Source: Kalaharituber pfeilii (taxonomy: Eukaryota > Ascomycota > Pezizomycetes > Pezizales > Pezizaceae). Taken from it: a stretch of DNA of 64,000 nucleotides. A program made the translations under genes and the position numbers. Positions 35,389-46,240 of the stretch are shown one piece after another; position 1 is the stretch's first letter, and every line of letters begins with the position of its first letter. Below the pieces are notes generated by a model that saw nothing but the letters and a program-made list of their open reading frames with translations, made no database searches and was not told the origin of the DNA. The stretch spans positions 62,001 to 126,000 of the forward strand of contig WHUZ01000006.1 in the NCBI GenBank assembly GCA_015179045.1, in the 5' to 3' direction.

Positions 35389-36086
35389 GCCAAGACCCGC
35401 GCCGCTGTGGAGCCGGCGGGGGGCGTGGGGCCCCGCGGTGCCTCTGAGGCCTCTGAGTGTGGCCTCGAGTGCATGCAACGCAACGGGCAGCGTCTGCAAT
35501 CCCCGCGCCTCGATTGTCCCCGCCATGCCCCCCCCCCGCACCCCCCCCCGCACCCCCACCGCATCTCGAGTGTCAAGACGTACAGTACATACTCGGTACC
35601 GCATCCAGCACCTATGCATAGCCATAGATGGCAAGGGCGGCAAGTTTACGTCGCAGTGCATGAGCGCGGCTGGGGAAATCTACAGGCTCACTGACCCGCA
35701 CCCAATTAGCGACAGCAGGCCAGAGCGTTCCTGGCATTTCCCTGGACCGTCCCCCCTTGCAGGGCCTGGCAGTTCACTGCTAGTGGTATGTACAGTACTG
35801 TACTGTACCTTGGAGTTCCTTCCGACGAGTTCAGATTTCACCAAGTGCCGCACTCGCACAGGCTATCTATCACTACAACGGGATGGATCGAGAACTACTC
35901 CGTATGTATGCTGCTAGTAGGGTTATGTACTTGTACTTTAGGTTATACTCTAGGTCTTAGCATAGCTTGTATCACAAAGCCAAGCAAGTGCAGTATCATA
36001 CTCAGTCTAGCTAGGCAGTAATAGCGGTATCATATATACTTGCGTCGCCAAGCTCGGGTCAGTTTGGAGAAATGGGTGAAAGAGTA

Positions 36087-36886
36087 CAGTCAGACCTTGC
36101 TATAATGAATACATAAAATTCGGCCCTTTGTTTTCACTATAGCAAGGTTTTCAGTATCATATAGAAAATTGTGGAAAATTAGTCATATAGTCTTGGCAGC
36201 TGAGTTCGTGAGTCTTGCTGAGCTTGGCTACTAATTAAGACTTACTAGTAATGGAAATAGCCACATGAAGAAATCAATTCGAATGGGACGGTGGTGGTAG
36301 TAATGATTAGGAATGGAAATAGAAATGTAAGGAGCAGTGATAGTGGGAGAAGAATATAAATCAAAAGTAAATCAATAGTATGGTGACCCGTATAAGGTCT
36401 TGGGGATTAGGCTTGCATGATACACTTGCCCCCAATATTGCCCAATCCCCAAGACTTTTCACGGGTCACTGTAGACTGACTTCCGTGATCAGAGCTCTAA
36501 CAGTCGAGATATCTACTAGCCAGCGGCGACAATTATACCAGCAATATACCCGGAAGCAACAGACACTCACAACTTGGTTTAAACCAACCTCTAGTGCATA
36601 GCGACATAGTTGCTGTTTTCTGGGCTGTTCAAGAATTACTGGTGCGCAGGAGGCAAGGCAGTAGCAGGGGAGTTTCTATGGGTTTCATGAGCATCTTTTC
36701 ATTATAGCAAGAACAATTTGTATGTAGATAAAAATAACTCCCTCTAGTTTTTTTTTCATTACACTATTTGGTGTGATTTCATTATAGCAAGGTCAAATTG
36801 TATGGGGATGGAAATCCGAGAGCGTGGTGTGTTCATTATAGCAAGGTTTTCACTATAGCGAGGTTCATTATAGCAAGGTCTGACTG
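36087..36886. mobile_element. 800-bp TA-flanked non-autonomous DNA transposon (Tc1/mariner-pogo type)
   Basis: Exactly 800 bp between TA dinucleotides. Terminal inverted repeats: left CAGTCAGACCTTGCTATAAT, right the reverse complement (ATTATAGCAAGGTCTGACTG). The core CATTATAGCAAGG recurs inside at about 36139-36149 (variant), 36700, 36779, 36834 and 36865, mostly toward the right end. No transposase frame. CAGT ends plus a TA duplication are the Tc1/mariner superfamily signature. A second element is nested at 36381-36471. Confidence 0.85.
36381..36471. mobile_element. 91-bp hairpin MITE, copy 1 (nested)
   Basis: Near-perfect palindrome flanked by TA. The ends read TGGTGACCCGT on the left and ACGGGTCACTG on the right, then AAGTCTTGGGGATTAGGC and its complement. 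The same sequence in reverse orientation is at 52795-52884. It sits within the 800-bp element, so it inserted later. Confidence 0.85.
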
Positions 36887-37169
36887 TATATCAAGAACCT
36901 TCCTGCAGCTATCCACAGCTACCGTCAATCACAGATGATGTCTCACATGAACTGGACGTTGTTTGTTGGTCACATGAGGTCCTGTCTGTCATATGACTAT
37001 AAACAGTATCATAACGAGAAATACTGTATAATACTGTATCAACGTTGTACCAATCACATCTCGCTGTTTATTTTATCTGAGATGGAATTCCCCCCCCCCC
37101 CCCCGCAGCAGTCCCTGTCGTTAATAACCTTTTAGTCTCAACATCCGCTTCCAACATCATCATCATCAT

Positions 37170-37344
37170 GCCTGAATGGCCTAATGGTAAGGCGCATCAC
37201 ATGTATCCAGTTTCGGGTCCGGCGCTCCTCTTTTGGAAAAAATCGGGAAAGGATACATAAAAGTCATTTGCTGTTGGTTCTGTTTGGGGGTGTTTCGGTT
37301 GGATCATGCTGTGATGAAATCAGAGTTCGATTCTCTGTTCGGGC
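37170..37344 (+). tRNA. tRNA-like gene split by about 100 nt (isotype uncertain)
   Basis: Both tRNA halves are present. The 5' half has acceptor GCCTGAA, TG, and a D-arm GCCT-AATGGTA-AGGC that matches the A box. The 3' half has TGATG pairing with CATCA (37195-37199), T-arm CAGAG-TTCGATT-CTCTG (B box) and acceptor TTCGGGC, which pairs with the 5' end (one G-T pair). A TTTTT terminator follows at about 37353. About 103 extra nt lie between the anticodon-stem halves, long for a nuclear tRNA intron. The 5' loop reads CATGTA, so the usual T33 is missing. A tRNA pseudogene or a tRNA-derived SINE head is as likely as a working gene. Confidence 0.5.
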
Positions 37345-38876
37345 ACTCCTCATTTTTGTCCCCATCGTTCTGTGGCCTCCAAACCAGCATACATCACCTC
37401 TAGTCTCGTGATGTTCTGTTGAACACAACTGCTCAGTCTCGACATTGCTGTCCACGCTTCCTTTTGACGAGTGCATGTCGCTTCTTGGCATATGCCGCAA
37501 GACCCGGTGACACTTTCATTTTGTATTAATACCCATTTTTCCATACTCCCTGTATTCTTATTTACATTTTACTACTTTTGAGCGAGTGGAAAATTTTACA
37601 CTGAGCTAGGTATGCGGCGTTGCGAAATCTCATCGAACAATCCTTGTCCATCTATATGCAACGGCATGAATATCTGTCATCTATTTAAGAACACAATCTG
37701 GAAGCATGTCAGATGAGGCATTGCAACGACTACACGCCAATTCGCCTTAGATGGCGGTGATCACACATGTATGCTTACTGTTACTTTGAATCTTATGCGT
37801 GCTATGAGCTTCCCTGGGTTCGTTTCCTGGCAGGCTGGATAAGCATGAAGGGCTAAAGCGTGCGTGAAACATTATGAGTTACCTTGTAATAGTCGATCTG
37901 TTTGTACATGACGGAAGCTTAGCATCTCGATGCACGGTCAAGCCATTTGATTTAGAGAGAGGGAACTCTTGTATATAATTCCAACCTGCACCTCCAGAGA
38001 GAGACCTTCAAGTCAACGTTACACTACTATCATAGTCTAAATTTAAATGAGCCTCTGGCAGGCTCACGACCGTTCATTATCCCCTTCATAGTCCCTCTTG
38101 CATTTTGACTCCCTGACGCGTTCTTTTCGCTCCTAGCTCCCAGTGTAGCTGCCACTGTCTTTAAAACCTTACGCACGCAAAATTCTATTCGCTAGCAAAG
38201 GGCCTTTGTGGCTGCAGCAAACCCTCACGAAGTAGCAGTTTATATTTCTGAAACCTCCAGCCGAGGCCCTTCGCTGCTGCAATTGCTTTTCGCCATCCCT
38301 ACCTTCTCTCTGCAACTCGCCCAGCATCTAGATTGCGGTTGCATCTCATCACAAGAACAAAAAAGCGAAACCTCCCCCATTTTAACGCTGACCCCGGAGG
38401 CCACATTGTCTGAGCAGGAAGCACGAGCTGGAAGCTGCGACGAGATCTCAGCCCAATAGCTGTGCCGCATAAAGCGCTGAGTGCGGGCGCTCAATTTGAG
38501 CGCTCGGTGCTTCGTCGCAGTCGTCCGCAGGCCCAACCCTTCCTTCACGCAGGAACCTCTCCTGGCCAGTCGGAGACTTCCTGTTAAATAACTCCCCTCT
38601 TTGCTCCTTCACATCCTTCTGCCATCCTCCGTTTCAAACTGAGGTGAAAGTCAACCAGCCACTAATAAGCACCCCCCCCCCTGTTGACTGCTGCCCTTCG
38701 GAAAAAAGGCCCACGAAAAAAAAAAAAAAGAAAAAAAAAAAAAAAAAAAAGAAAAGAGCCTACGAAGGTGATAGCTCCACACAGATCACAAGCCTCCCGT
38801 CGCCTTCGCCCCCCTCTTCTATTTCACCCTCAGAAGCCCCCCTATACGCATCACAGCAACATCAACCCCCTACAAT
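37345..38876. other. Intergenic region before MSO1
   Basis: No gene supported. The last 200 nt, pyrimidine-rich and with a long A-rich tract at 38718-38755, form the MSO1 leader or promoter. Confidence 0.55.
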
Positions 38877-39737
38877 ATGTTTTCCTCTCTAGTGACAGCT
38901 ACGAAAAATAAATATGCCACCTTGCGGGGCGGCGATGAGGCAGATGGCGATGTAGAAGACGACTCCCACATTTCTCGCGTGCTACGAAATTACTACACAG
39001 AACAGGGGCGACCATTTCCTCCATGGCTCGGAGGCGGCCCACAGCAGCAAGGACGGCCGGGGCAGCAGGCCCAGAGTGGGCTCAGTCTACGGCGCGGGAA
39101 TAACAATACAGGTCCACAACCAGGGGTGAAGACGACGTTGAGTGATATATGGGACGCACCTCCACAAAATCAGCAACCTTCATCTGGTCCCGGATCACAA
39201 CAGGGGCAAGGACAAAATACAGCTGGTATGAATAAGATGCGATTCTTTAGACGGGACCAGCAGGCACCTCCATCGCAGCAACAGCCGTCACAGTATCATG
39301 GCCCGCACGACCAACCTCATCAACCTACACCAGCCCAATCAAGTATTCGGGATAGGTTATGGAGCAACCGGAACAATGCTGGGGGGCGAACTCCTTCACC
39401 ACAGCAAGCGAGCCCAGTAAATCCACAGTATGGGAACCAGAGCTATGGAGGGAGGGATAGGAGTCCAGCACCACCACCTCAACAACAGTATCACGCCTAC
39501 CCTGGAAATGGACATAGCAAAGGGGGAAATGATAAACCGGTGATGAGCGCGACTATCTCGTTTGGTCAGGATGACTGTGAATTAGGTGGATATGGAGCTC
39601 CGGAGGCATCATATGCTGCTAGCAGTGCGAGTTCAGGGTCTGGGTACCGAAGAGGCCCCCCATTACAGGGTGGGAAAGTCGGGCTTCCGTCAGGTCCAAG
39701 AATGATGAGGCAAGGGGGAGGAGGTTATGATAGATAG
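38877..39737 (+). CDS. MSO1: Mso1-like Sec1-binding exocytosis protein
   Basis: Mso1 binds the SM protein Sec1 and aids SNARE assembly at secretory sites on the plasma membrane. The single exon (286 aa, ATG at 38877) begins with the conserved Sec1-binding N-terminus: KYATLRGGDEADGDVEDDSH, ISRVLRNYYTEQGRPFPPWL. The rest is low complexity, rich in Gln, Pro, Gly and Asn, with short conserved islands (TTLSDIWDAPP, SSIRDRLWSN) and a Gly-rich C-terminus. The length fits filamentous-fungal Mso1, longer than the 210-residue yeast protein. No intron is needed. The N-terminal block makes the call firm; the low-complexity remainder gives no further domain. Confidence 0.9.
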   Translation: MFSSLVTATKNKYATLRGGDEADGDVEDDSHISRVLRNYYTEQGRPFPPWLGGGPQQQGRPGQQAQSGLSLRRGNNNTGPQPGVKTTLSDIWDAPPQNQQPSSGPGSQQGQGQNTAGMNKMRFFRRDQQAPPSQQQPSQYHGPHDQPHQPTPAQSSIRDRLWSNRNNAGGRTPSPQQASPVNPQYGNQSYGGRDRSPAPPPQQQYHAYPGNGHSKGGNDKPVMSATISFGQDDCELGGYGAPEASYAASSASSGSGYRRGPPLQGGKVGLPSGPRMMRQGGGGYDR

Positions 39738-40262
39738 ATGTTTGGCTATTGGATTGGGCTCCAGCGCAGGTTTGGATAGTATGCCATCTGCAGGATCATC
39801 CGCGCGCGTACTCGGCCAGCAAGGGACTGCAGAAACGAAGCTCTGGGCTCAGGAGACCAAGGTCTAGATTCAATAATTTCAGGGAAAGTGGTCATGATTG
39901 TCAACCATACATTTTCAACGTTTGATTCCACTTCTTGTAGATTTACGGGTGTTTTATTATGCTGTTTTGGTAATCTTGTTGCCGTTTTATGCTTTGTTGT
40001 GATTATTATTTTTCGGCAGCGCGGGCTTTATGACTGGGTATATAAATGCTTTTCAAAGGAGTGGGGTGGTCTGTACTGTACAGCTGTTAACGCCTTTTAT
40101 ACACATTTTAATGAATCTGAATTCAGAGTTTCATGGATTCTTTCTCATCTGTTGCTAGTGCAGACTTGATTGCTTCTTGGACGCTCACGCCGTCAGCAGG
40201 CGGCTCTTCCGTCCTTGCAGCTCCACACAATTGGAACCCCGTCCCGCCCACCCACGCCATTT
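39738..40262. other. Intergenic region MSO1/CYC2
   Basis: T-rich 3' flank of MSO1 and leader of CYC2. No gene supported. Confidence 0.55.
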
Positions 40263-42203
40263 ATGACCCTCATGCTACGAGGACTGGGACCCCCGCACGT
40301 CAAATTTGCTCAGCAGATCGCGAGGGGTAATTTGCGACAATGCTGCTTGCACGGAGATGGAAATGGTAGGTTTGGGCGGCGGGGATCCAGACGTCCATTC
40401 ACAGCAGCATCGGCCGCGACGTGTAATCGGACACGCCTCTACTCCAACGCTCCACGGAGTCGGGCCTCGGCTCCGGCCTATCCTTCCCATTATGGGCCCG
40501 TCGGCTCGAATTCCCCCTACAGGATCTGTCGCCATCAGAGCACAACGCCCCCAGGATCCCCGCCAGCCCCACAGTCGCCTTCACCGCGCTCCGATAATAC
40601 CACTACAAGCACTGCCCCTCTACCCCGCTCCGATCCCGCAGCCGCAACACGCAAACCCCGCAGACTTCTCTTCCGCACAATCACCGTCCTTCTCTTCCTC
40701 AGCGTCCCGTTCAGCTACTACTTCTTCTTCCCCCGCTGCCATAGCTCTGGTCACCGGCGCCGACACGGCACAGAAATTCTCCACCCCGAATTGTTCAAGC
40801 CATGGGTTCTCGTCGACCGAATTCCAGGATCCGATCCCACACGGGGAGCGACTGCAAAGTCGGCGATATTTGTATTCCAGCCTTTGGGTGGGGGACGAAG
40901 GGGCGGCGAGGGGGGATGGAAGGAGTATTGGCCTAGAGGGGTCTGGAGCGTCGAGCTGAAGCAGCCAGATTTGATGATTGCGAGACGGTATACGCCGCTG
41001 CCGCCGCTGCGGGAGTTAGCGCTTGCGGAGCAGGCGCGACTCGGTGGGGATGAGGGGACGGAGCCGTTGGTGATTGAGACGGGGAGCGGAACGGGGGGGA
41101 AGAGCGACGAGGACGAGTTGAGGTTCTTCATTAAGTTGGAGTCGCAGGGGGAGGTGTCAAGGTGGTTGTTTGGGTTGCCGGTGGGGACGATCGTGTATTT
41201 GAGGGGGCCAGGATGGGAGTATGAGTATCCCTGGTGGGGAAAGAACGGAGGGAATCAAAAGGGAATGAAGAACAATACAGAAGAAAAGCAGGTAGGACGA
41301 GAGGAAGACATTGAGGAGGATACATCGCCCATTCCAAACCGCGCAATCGCCTTCCTAGCAGGAGGCACTGGCATCGCTCCGGCATTACAAGTCGCCGCGT
41401 CGTTTTTCTACCCGGAGAATCGTCCTACCATCAACACCACTACAAGTCCTAAGCCCGATTCCGGAACTACCACCCCTTCCACAGTCACACCAGAAACAAG
41501 TATTTCCATCCACTGGGCTGTTCGCAAACCTGGCGATATCGCGCCCCAAATTGCACAGGACCTGAACACTCTTACCAAGATTGCTGAGCTTGCCAAAAGG
41601 AAACCTGAACCCTCTTCCGCCCGCACAGCCACCGACAGCGGCACTACCATTACCGCAAGCTCACCCTGGCTTAGCACACCAGCCTCTCCGCAACCCTCTC
41701 CACTCCCACCAGTCAACCTCACTCTCACCCCTTGGGCACATATCGACTCCTTCAATACCTTCATCACCCCTCACGACATCGAGCACGCGCTAGGTCTTTC
41801 TTCCTCCCCCTTGTCCTCCTCACCATCCTCTGCATCCCTATCCCTCCTGTCCCGTGTAGCCTCTCTCCTCTCCTTCCTCTCTGCCTCGAGCCCCTCCCCC
41901 CACCCTCCATCGCCCCTACCCCAACGGCCTTCCTCCTCTATGAAACCAAAAGAAAACTACATACTCCTTTCCGGTCCCGAGGGCTTCATCTCGTATTTGG
42001 CTGGCGAGAAGGGACCAGATGGAGCGTCGCAGGGAAGAGTCGGAGGTATGCTGAGAGGGTTGATTGGAAAGTGGATGGAGGAGGAAGAGGAAGAAGAAGA
42101 GAAGGAAGATCGAGAGAAAGAGAAGAAGAAAATTGTTGGACCGAAAGTGGAAGGCAGGCAAATGAAGATTCCGAGTTCAAGATGGTTTATATGGAAGTTG
42201 TGA
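40263..42203 (+). CDS. CYC2: Cyc2-like mitochondrial FAD oxidoreductase (cytochrome c maturation)
   Basis: Yeast Cyc2 is an inner-membrane flavoprotein needed for haem attachment to cytochrome c. The frame has an Arg-rich presequence without acidic residues near the start, one membrane segment at about 145-165 (TITVLLFLSVPFSYYFFFP), then an FR-type FAD domain: FKPWVLVDR, WSVELKQPDLMIARRYTPLPP (RxYTPL flavin motif), FFIKLESQGEVSRWLFGLPVG, YLRGPGWEYEYPWW. The NAD(P)-binding half has AIAFLAGGTGIAPALQVA. A Ser/Pro/Thr-rich insert of about 150 residues and an acidic Glu/Lys stretch near the C-terminus look lineage specific. The first in-frame ATG is at 40263 (646 aa). An alternative start at about 40339 with a GTAGGT donor is possible but would need a very short intron. 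Confidence 0.85.
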   Translation: MTLMLRGLGPPHVKFAQQIARGNLRQCCLHGDGNGRFGRRGSRRPFTAASAATCNRTRLYSNAPRSRASAPAYPSHYGPVGSNSPYRICRHQSTTPPGSPPAPQSPSPRSDNTTTSTAPLPRSDPAAATRKPRRLLFRTITVLLFLSVPFSYYFFFPRCHSSGHRRRHGTEILHPELFKPWVLVDRIPGSDPTRGATAKSAIFVFQPLGGGRRGGEGGWKEYWPRGVWSVELKQPDLMIARRYTPLPPLRELALAEQARLGGDEGTEPLVIETGSGTGGKSDEDELRFFIKLESQGEVSRWLFGLPVGTIVYLRGPGWEYEYPWWGKNGGNQKGMKNNTEEKQVGREEDIEEDTSPIPNRAIAFLAGGTGIAPALQVAASFFYPENRPTINTTTSPKPDSGTTTPSTVTPETSISIHWAVRKPGDIAPQIAQDLNTLTKIAELAKRKPEPSSARTATDSGTTITASSPWLSTPASPQPSPLPPVNLTLTPWAHIDSFNTFITPHDIEHALGLSSSPLSSSPSSASLSLLSRVASLLSFLSASSPSPHPPSPLPQRPSSSMKPKENYILLSGPEGFISYLAGEKGPDGASQGRVGGMLRGLIGKWMEEEEEEEEKEDREKEKKKIVGPKVEGRQMKIPSSRWFIWKL

Positions 42204-42516
42204 TAAAAAAAAGGTTTAAACGTAGTTTGTGTGAGGGAATCACGTCTCAAGAATATATGACCTTTGTAATTTGGGGATACACGAATAGTCGTATCAGAAC
42301 TCATCTCGTCCCCCTTGTGCAAGTTTCGTTCACAATCTTTTTCGAGGATTAGCTAGATATATGAGGGTAACGGCCAATTCAATTCCACGGGGGTACCACA
42401 ATATTAGTCTCATGACTAACATATATACTAGGAATGATTTTTCTGTTTCTTTTGCTTTTTTTATTTTTTTATTTTATTTTTATTTTATGCCCCGCCCCTC
42501 CTTTTTCTAAAACTGG

Positions 42517-42550
<34 letters not shown>
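42517..42550. repeat. Poly-A tract of 34 nt
   Basis: A-run followed by T5, 30 nt downstream of which tRNA-Thr copy 1 ends. Confidence 0.9.
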
Positions 42551-42554
<4 letters not shown>

Positions 42555-42583
42555 TCGAAATAGAAGTAAAAAGAAGTTAACTT

Positions 42584-42677
42584 GCTCACACTGTGATTCG
42601 AACACAGGATCTCGTCATAAGCTCTGAGCTCCCTCGCCCTTACTAGTGACGCGCTTTACCAACTAAGCCATGCGAGC
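42584..42677 (-). tRNA. tRNA-Thr(AGT), intron-containing, copy 1
   Basis: Full cloverleaf on the minus strand: acceptor GCTCGCA/TGTGAGC, D-arm GCTT-AGTTGGTA-AAGC, anticodon stem CGTCA/TGACG with loop CTAGTA-A, variable AGATC, T-arm CTGTG-TTCGAAT-CACAG. The anticodon AGT reads Thr codons. A 22-nt intron sits at the canonical 37/38 position; the mature RNA is 72 nt before CCA. A T-rich stretch follows the 3' end. Confidence 0.93.
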
Positions 42678-42991
42678 TGTTGGATGCTGGATTTGCAGCT
42701 GAGCATCTTCAATAATCAGGCGACTTGTACAGTTTGTGTCCAACTTGAGAACTAACTGAGGAGCGTTATAGCGTCTATCGTGGAACGATTGTCGCAGTTT
42801 TCCTAACTGAAGGATCCTTTTTGCCTTCGATTATAACCAAACTATGTGGTTGCCGTTATAGATTGCCCCGCCAACTTCTCCTGTACAAACTAGCCCAAAC
42901 GCGCATGCCCAAGTAGTACGAAGAACAGCGGCAAAAAGGATGGAAAAAAGAAGACCAGTTCGCTGAATCCACCAAAAAGAAGTTTCCACTT

Positions 42992-43079
42992 GCTCACACT
43001 GTGATTCGAACACAGGATCTCGTCATACCTTCTTGTTACTTATACTAGTGACGCGCTTTACCAACTAAGCCATGCGAGC
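42992..43079 (-). tRNA. tRNA-Thr(AGT), intron-containing, copy 2
   Basis: Exon sequence is identical to the copy 315 bp upstream on the + axis. The intron is at the same place but only 16 nt and of different sequence. Confidence 0.93.
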
Positions 43080-44930
43080 TTTCATAGCTAAAAATTGAAT
43101 TTAGATGATACTCGATACCTTGTGATAACTGATGCCTTTCAGGCTAAATGACCGAATCAAAAATAGGATGAGGAGGGAGGATTAGAGTCTCAATGGGTAA
43201 TGGTACACGGGTAACGGTGCGGTAAAAGAGAGAAAAAAAAATAATGTGAGTCAAGACAGCATAGAACATCTCCTCTTGGAAGGTGTGATAGAAGAATTAA
43301 GTAGAGTATTTACATGGTGGTGGTCTCGGGACTGCACTACTTCTTCTGAGCTTCGGTAAGAGAGTGACCGCTACCAGGTGGAACACCCTACCGTATTGTC
43401 ACCTCCTTCTACCACAATCCAAATACCAGGTGAAAAAATGTGACAAATATCCATGTTGCATCAGAACCCGGTAATGCAGGGTTCAGGGCTGTTGAAAAAA
43501 CTGGGGAGAATTGACTACGGTCCCCCGAAATTGCGGGGTAAATTGACTTATCTTGTGTTACTTTCCTGCAGCATATGCACTTTGATACCGAACATGGAGA
43601 GCAGGCATGAAGCCATAGTAAAACTTATCAGGCGTAAGTTGAGGCCAGCTTTATGGTAACGCCATCTATAGAGTGCATATATCACATGAGCACTATTAAT
43701 CTACTTACGCTCACAGAATTTTTCTATTACATGGAAAAACCCAGATATCCAATTATGAAACAGTAGCCTAAATCATCCAGCCCCGCCAATCGAGCCTCAA
43801 AACTCCGATTAGTCATACCATATGCTATAAATGACTTCAACTCACGTATCCGCAACAGAGATTACATAACAACTTTCAAAGTCATGCGATCTGGACTCTG
43901 TACTCTCGCTTAAAGTTTGGCGCTTTTCCCCATTATTAGAACTTTTTCAGGATTTGAAAAAAATACGTTGCCTTAGCAACCATGTGTTTATTATGGCAAA
44001 GTCCTGAAAAATTCCCTTCCGAAATCCGGAAAACTGACCTTTAAACTGTAAAATTCCCACAACACTCAATTCTGAATCAAGAAAACGTGAAAAATGACCC
44101 AAACCACTCCTCTATCTACTCAAGAAAATTCTATCCCAGTACAACGTCGTGGGTGCCGTCACAGACTCTGTCTCTCAATTCTGCTTACTAGTGCACCACA
44201 CCCTGCACCACAATTACTCTCTCGGTTGTAGTGTACCCGTTGTCGATTCCTGAGTTTTCAGGCTAACTTGCAAAATCTCATGCACTTTCAGGGTTGCAGC
44301 ATGATTACTAATCAGATTACCCGCAAATTTCAGTCTATTATTAACTTACAGTTTACTCCGCTACCAAATGCTTTGCTAGTTAGTCAATTAGCGATTTCAA
44401 ATATCAATGACAGCTCGAAACATGCTTACATCTTAGTATCATGTAACCAAATATCGGTGACTTCGAAACATGCTTGTATCTTAGTATCATGCAGTATACG
44501 TATCACAACTGTGCTCTACCCAATGTTCGCGGCACAAAGTCGCTATTACAGCTACTCAGCACCGAGATGATTGGACCAGTGCACCGTAGCTGAAGCTAAT
44601 CTATGATGACTTAGCCGAGACACAGAAAGAGGTTTGATTATGCCACGATATCGCATTACAATATATTCAGTCTTGGGCAAAGTGTAGGATATATTTTTCT
44701 CAAACAGCACCAATTTCTTCAACAGGAGAAAGCAAGCAATCTAATTGGAGAAGACACCCACAGCAGAAGGATGCCGTGTTTGTGAAGACTCAATTTGTTC
44801 ACTGTGTACCTTTCATACCGCCCTGCTGGAAAGCGGCCCGCACCCTAATAATTGGAATGCATGCATCCATGCAGACTTTGAATCAAGTACCACGCATGTT
44901 CTGTAAAGCTTCAACCAATTTCATTTTCTA

Positions 44931-45124
44931 TCTCCTAGGCCGATGGAACAAGGTGGAAAATTGGGTACCGTTTGGCAAGTGCGCAAAATTACTGATGGTT
45001 AATTTCCCGTTGAGCACAGACGATTTTAGACATTCCCAGGTTATGTTCGTCGTCCTCAGGCAAGGTAGAATACTCGAGATCAACGGTACCCCCAATTTTC
45101 CACTTGTTCCATACGCCCAGGAGA
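44931..45124. mobile_element. 194-bp TA-flanked MITE
   Basis: Terminal inverted repeats of about 40 bp with a few mismatches: left begins TCTCCTAGGCCGATGGAACA, right is the complement of TCTCCTGGGCGTATGGAACA, and both continue with a GTGGAAAATTGG-like core and GGTACCGTT. TA is duplicated at both ends. No coding capacity of its own. Confidence 0.8.
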
Positions 45125-46075
45125 TAATAAGGACGTGAGACACGTGTTTGAGGCCGAGACACTCGCTATGCCTTGCTAACTGCTATCGACTGGGCAAGAA
45201 ATCGTGCATAGTAGAAAATCTGGTTGCACCTTGTCTTGCTCACACGGCACACTTTTTATCCTAATTGCTGGGGTTCACCGTAATATGCCCAACGCATAAT
45301 ACGTAATAACTATCCACCGCCAGAGGACTCCTCGGACTTCTTGAACAAGTCTTCGAAAGTCTGTCGAATAAGTTGTGTTTCTTTGCCCCCTGGAAGAATA
45401 CGCACCCTGGCACCTTCCCTATATTCCCCGGTAAGGATATTGACCGCAAACTTGGCTCTCATCCACACGTCAAGTGTTGTGCTTTTATCTTAATTTGCAA
45501 CTCCATGCTCCAGGAAGTCCTTCCACGCACACAGGCCATCTGAGATCCGTGCGGCTGCATGGCATAGTTAACTCTGCGTTATGTATTGTATATAATGCTG
45601 CACTGCGAGCTGGGGGGATGTTGTGAAAAGATGTGGTTCATGTGAACCCGTGGAAAACCTCAAAACGTAGTGATGAAGTTGATGAAACAGAATTCTTAAC
45701 CTATCAGTAATTTTAGTAATCGAGTTTTTGCAAGATGATAAGCAGGTAAGCACATTGTGCCTGAAGATCGTTGTCACCTATTGGCTTGCATGGCTGATGA
45801 TTTGGCCACCTCACACGTTGAAGCAGTTGCCGAATAATCATGCTAATGATCGATACATGCGTTTCTTTCCAAAACAAACGCCATTGAACACAGAAGACAT
45901 TAATGAGACATTGTCGCAGAGAGGTTTCACATCATCCCGCTGTTCTACAATTGCGCATCCGTTGACTTTGCTCTAGAAAGATCTGTACGATGACTTAAGA
46001 AGCATGAAACAAGGACTCCAAACTTTCTATTCCGCAGGCAGTTTGCCTCAAGGGTAACACAAGGCGAAAGAAATG

Positions 46076-46110
<35 letters not shown>
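46076..46110. repeat. Poly-A tract of 35 nt
   Basis: Uninterrupted A homopolymer in the 3' flank of BMT2. Confidence 0.95.
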
Positions 46111-46114
<4 letters not shown>

Positions 46115-46240
46115 GGTTGTAACACCAGAATGTCTCGGCATTTTGTGTGTATAAGGTGATTGTCGCGTAAGTATCTGTGCTCACCGAGTAGGTCTCAGTA
46201 TACAGCCTTGAATTGTAAGAAAGCCTTTTGATTCACATTG

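Larger units (their letters stand above)
34079..36086. other. G-tract and tandem-repeat region upstream of TSC2
   Basis: No gene supported. Multiple long G-runs, a 7-bp repeat and a CCCAG repeat. Open frames here are composition artefacts. Confidence 0.6.
42204..46240. other. Gene-poor region with tRNA pair and a small MITE
   Basis: Apart from two tRNA-Thr genes and the element at 44931-45124, no gene is supported. Long A-runs occur at 42517-42550 and 46076-46110. A coding-like fragment lies at about 45317-45550 on the minus strand (see findings). Confidence 0.5.

Noticed and set aside
34826..35694. Frames of 146-189 codons with Cys/Trp/Gly-rich repeats
   Set aside because: Translations of the CAGCAGC, CCCAG and poly-G repeats; no conservation expected.
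40306..40959. 217-codon frame overlapping CYC2
   Set aside because: Shadow frame; the FAD-domain motifs are in the other frame.
44776..45138. 120-codon open frame
   Set aside because: Its second half is the 194-bp MITE and no motif is present in the first half.
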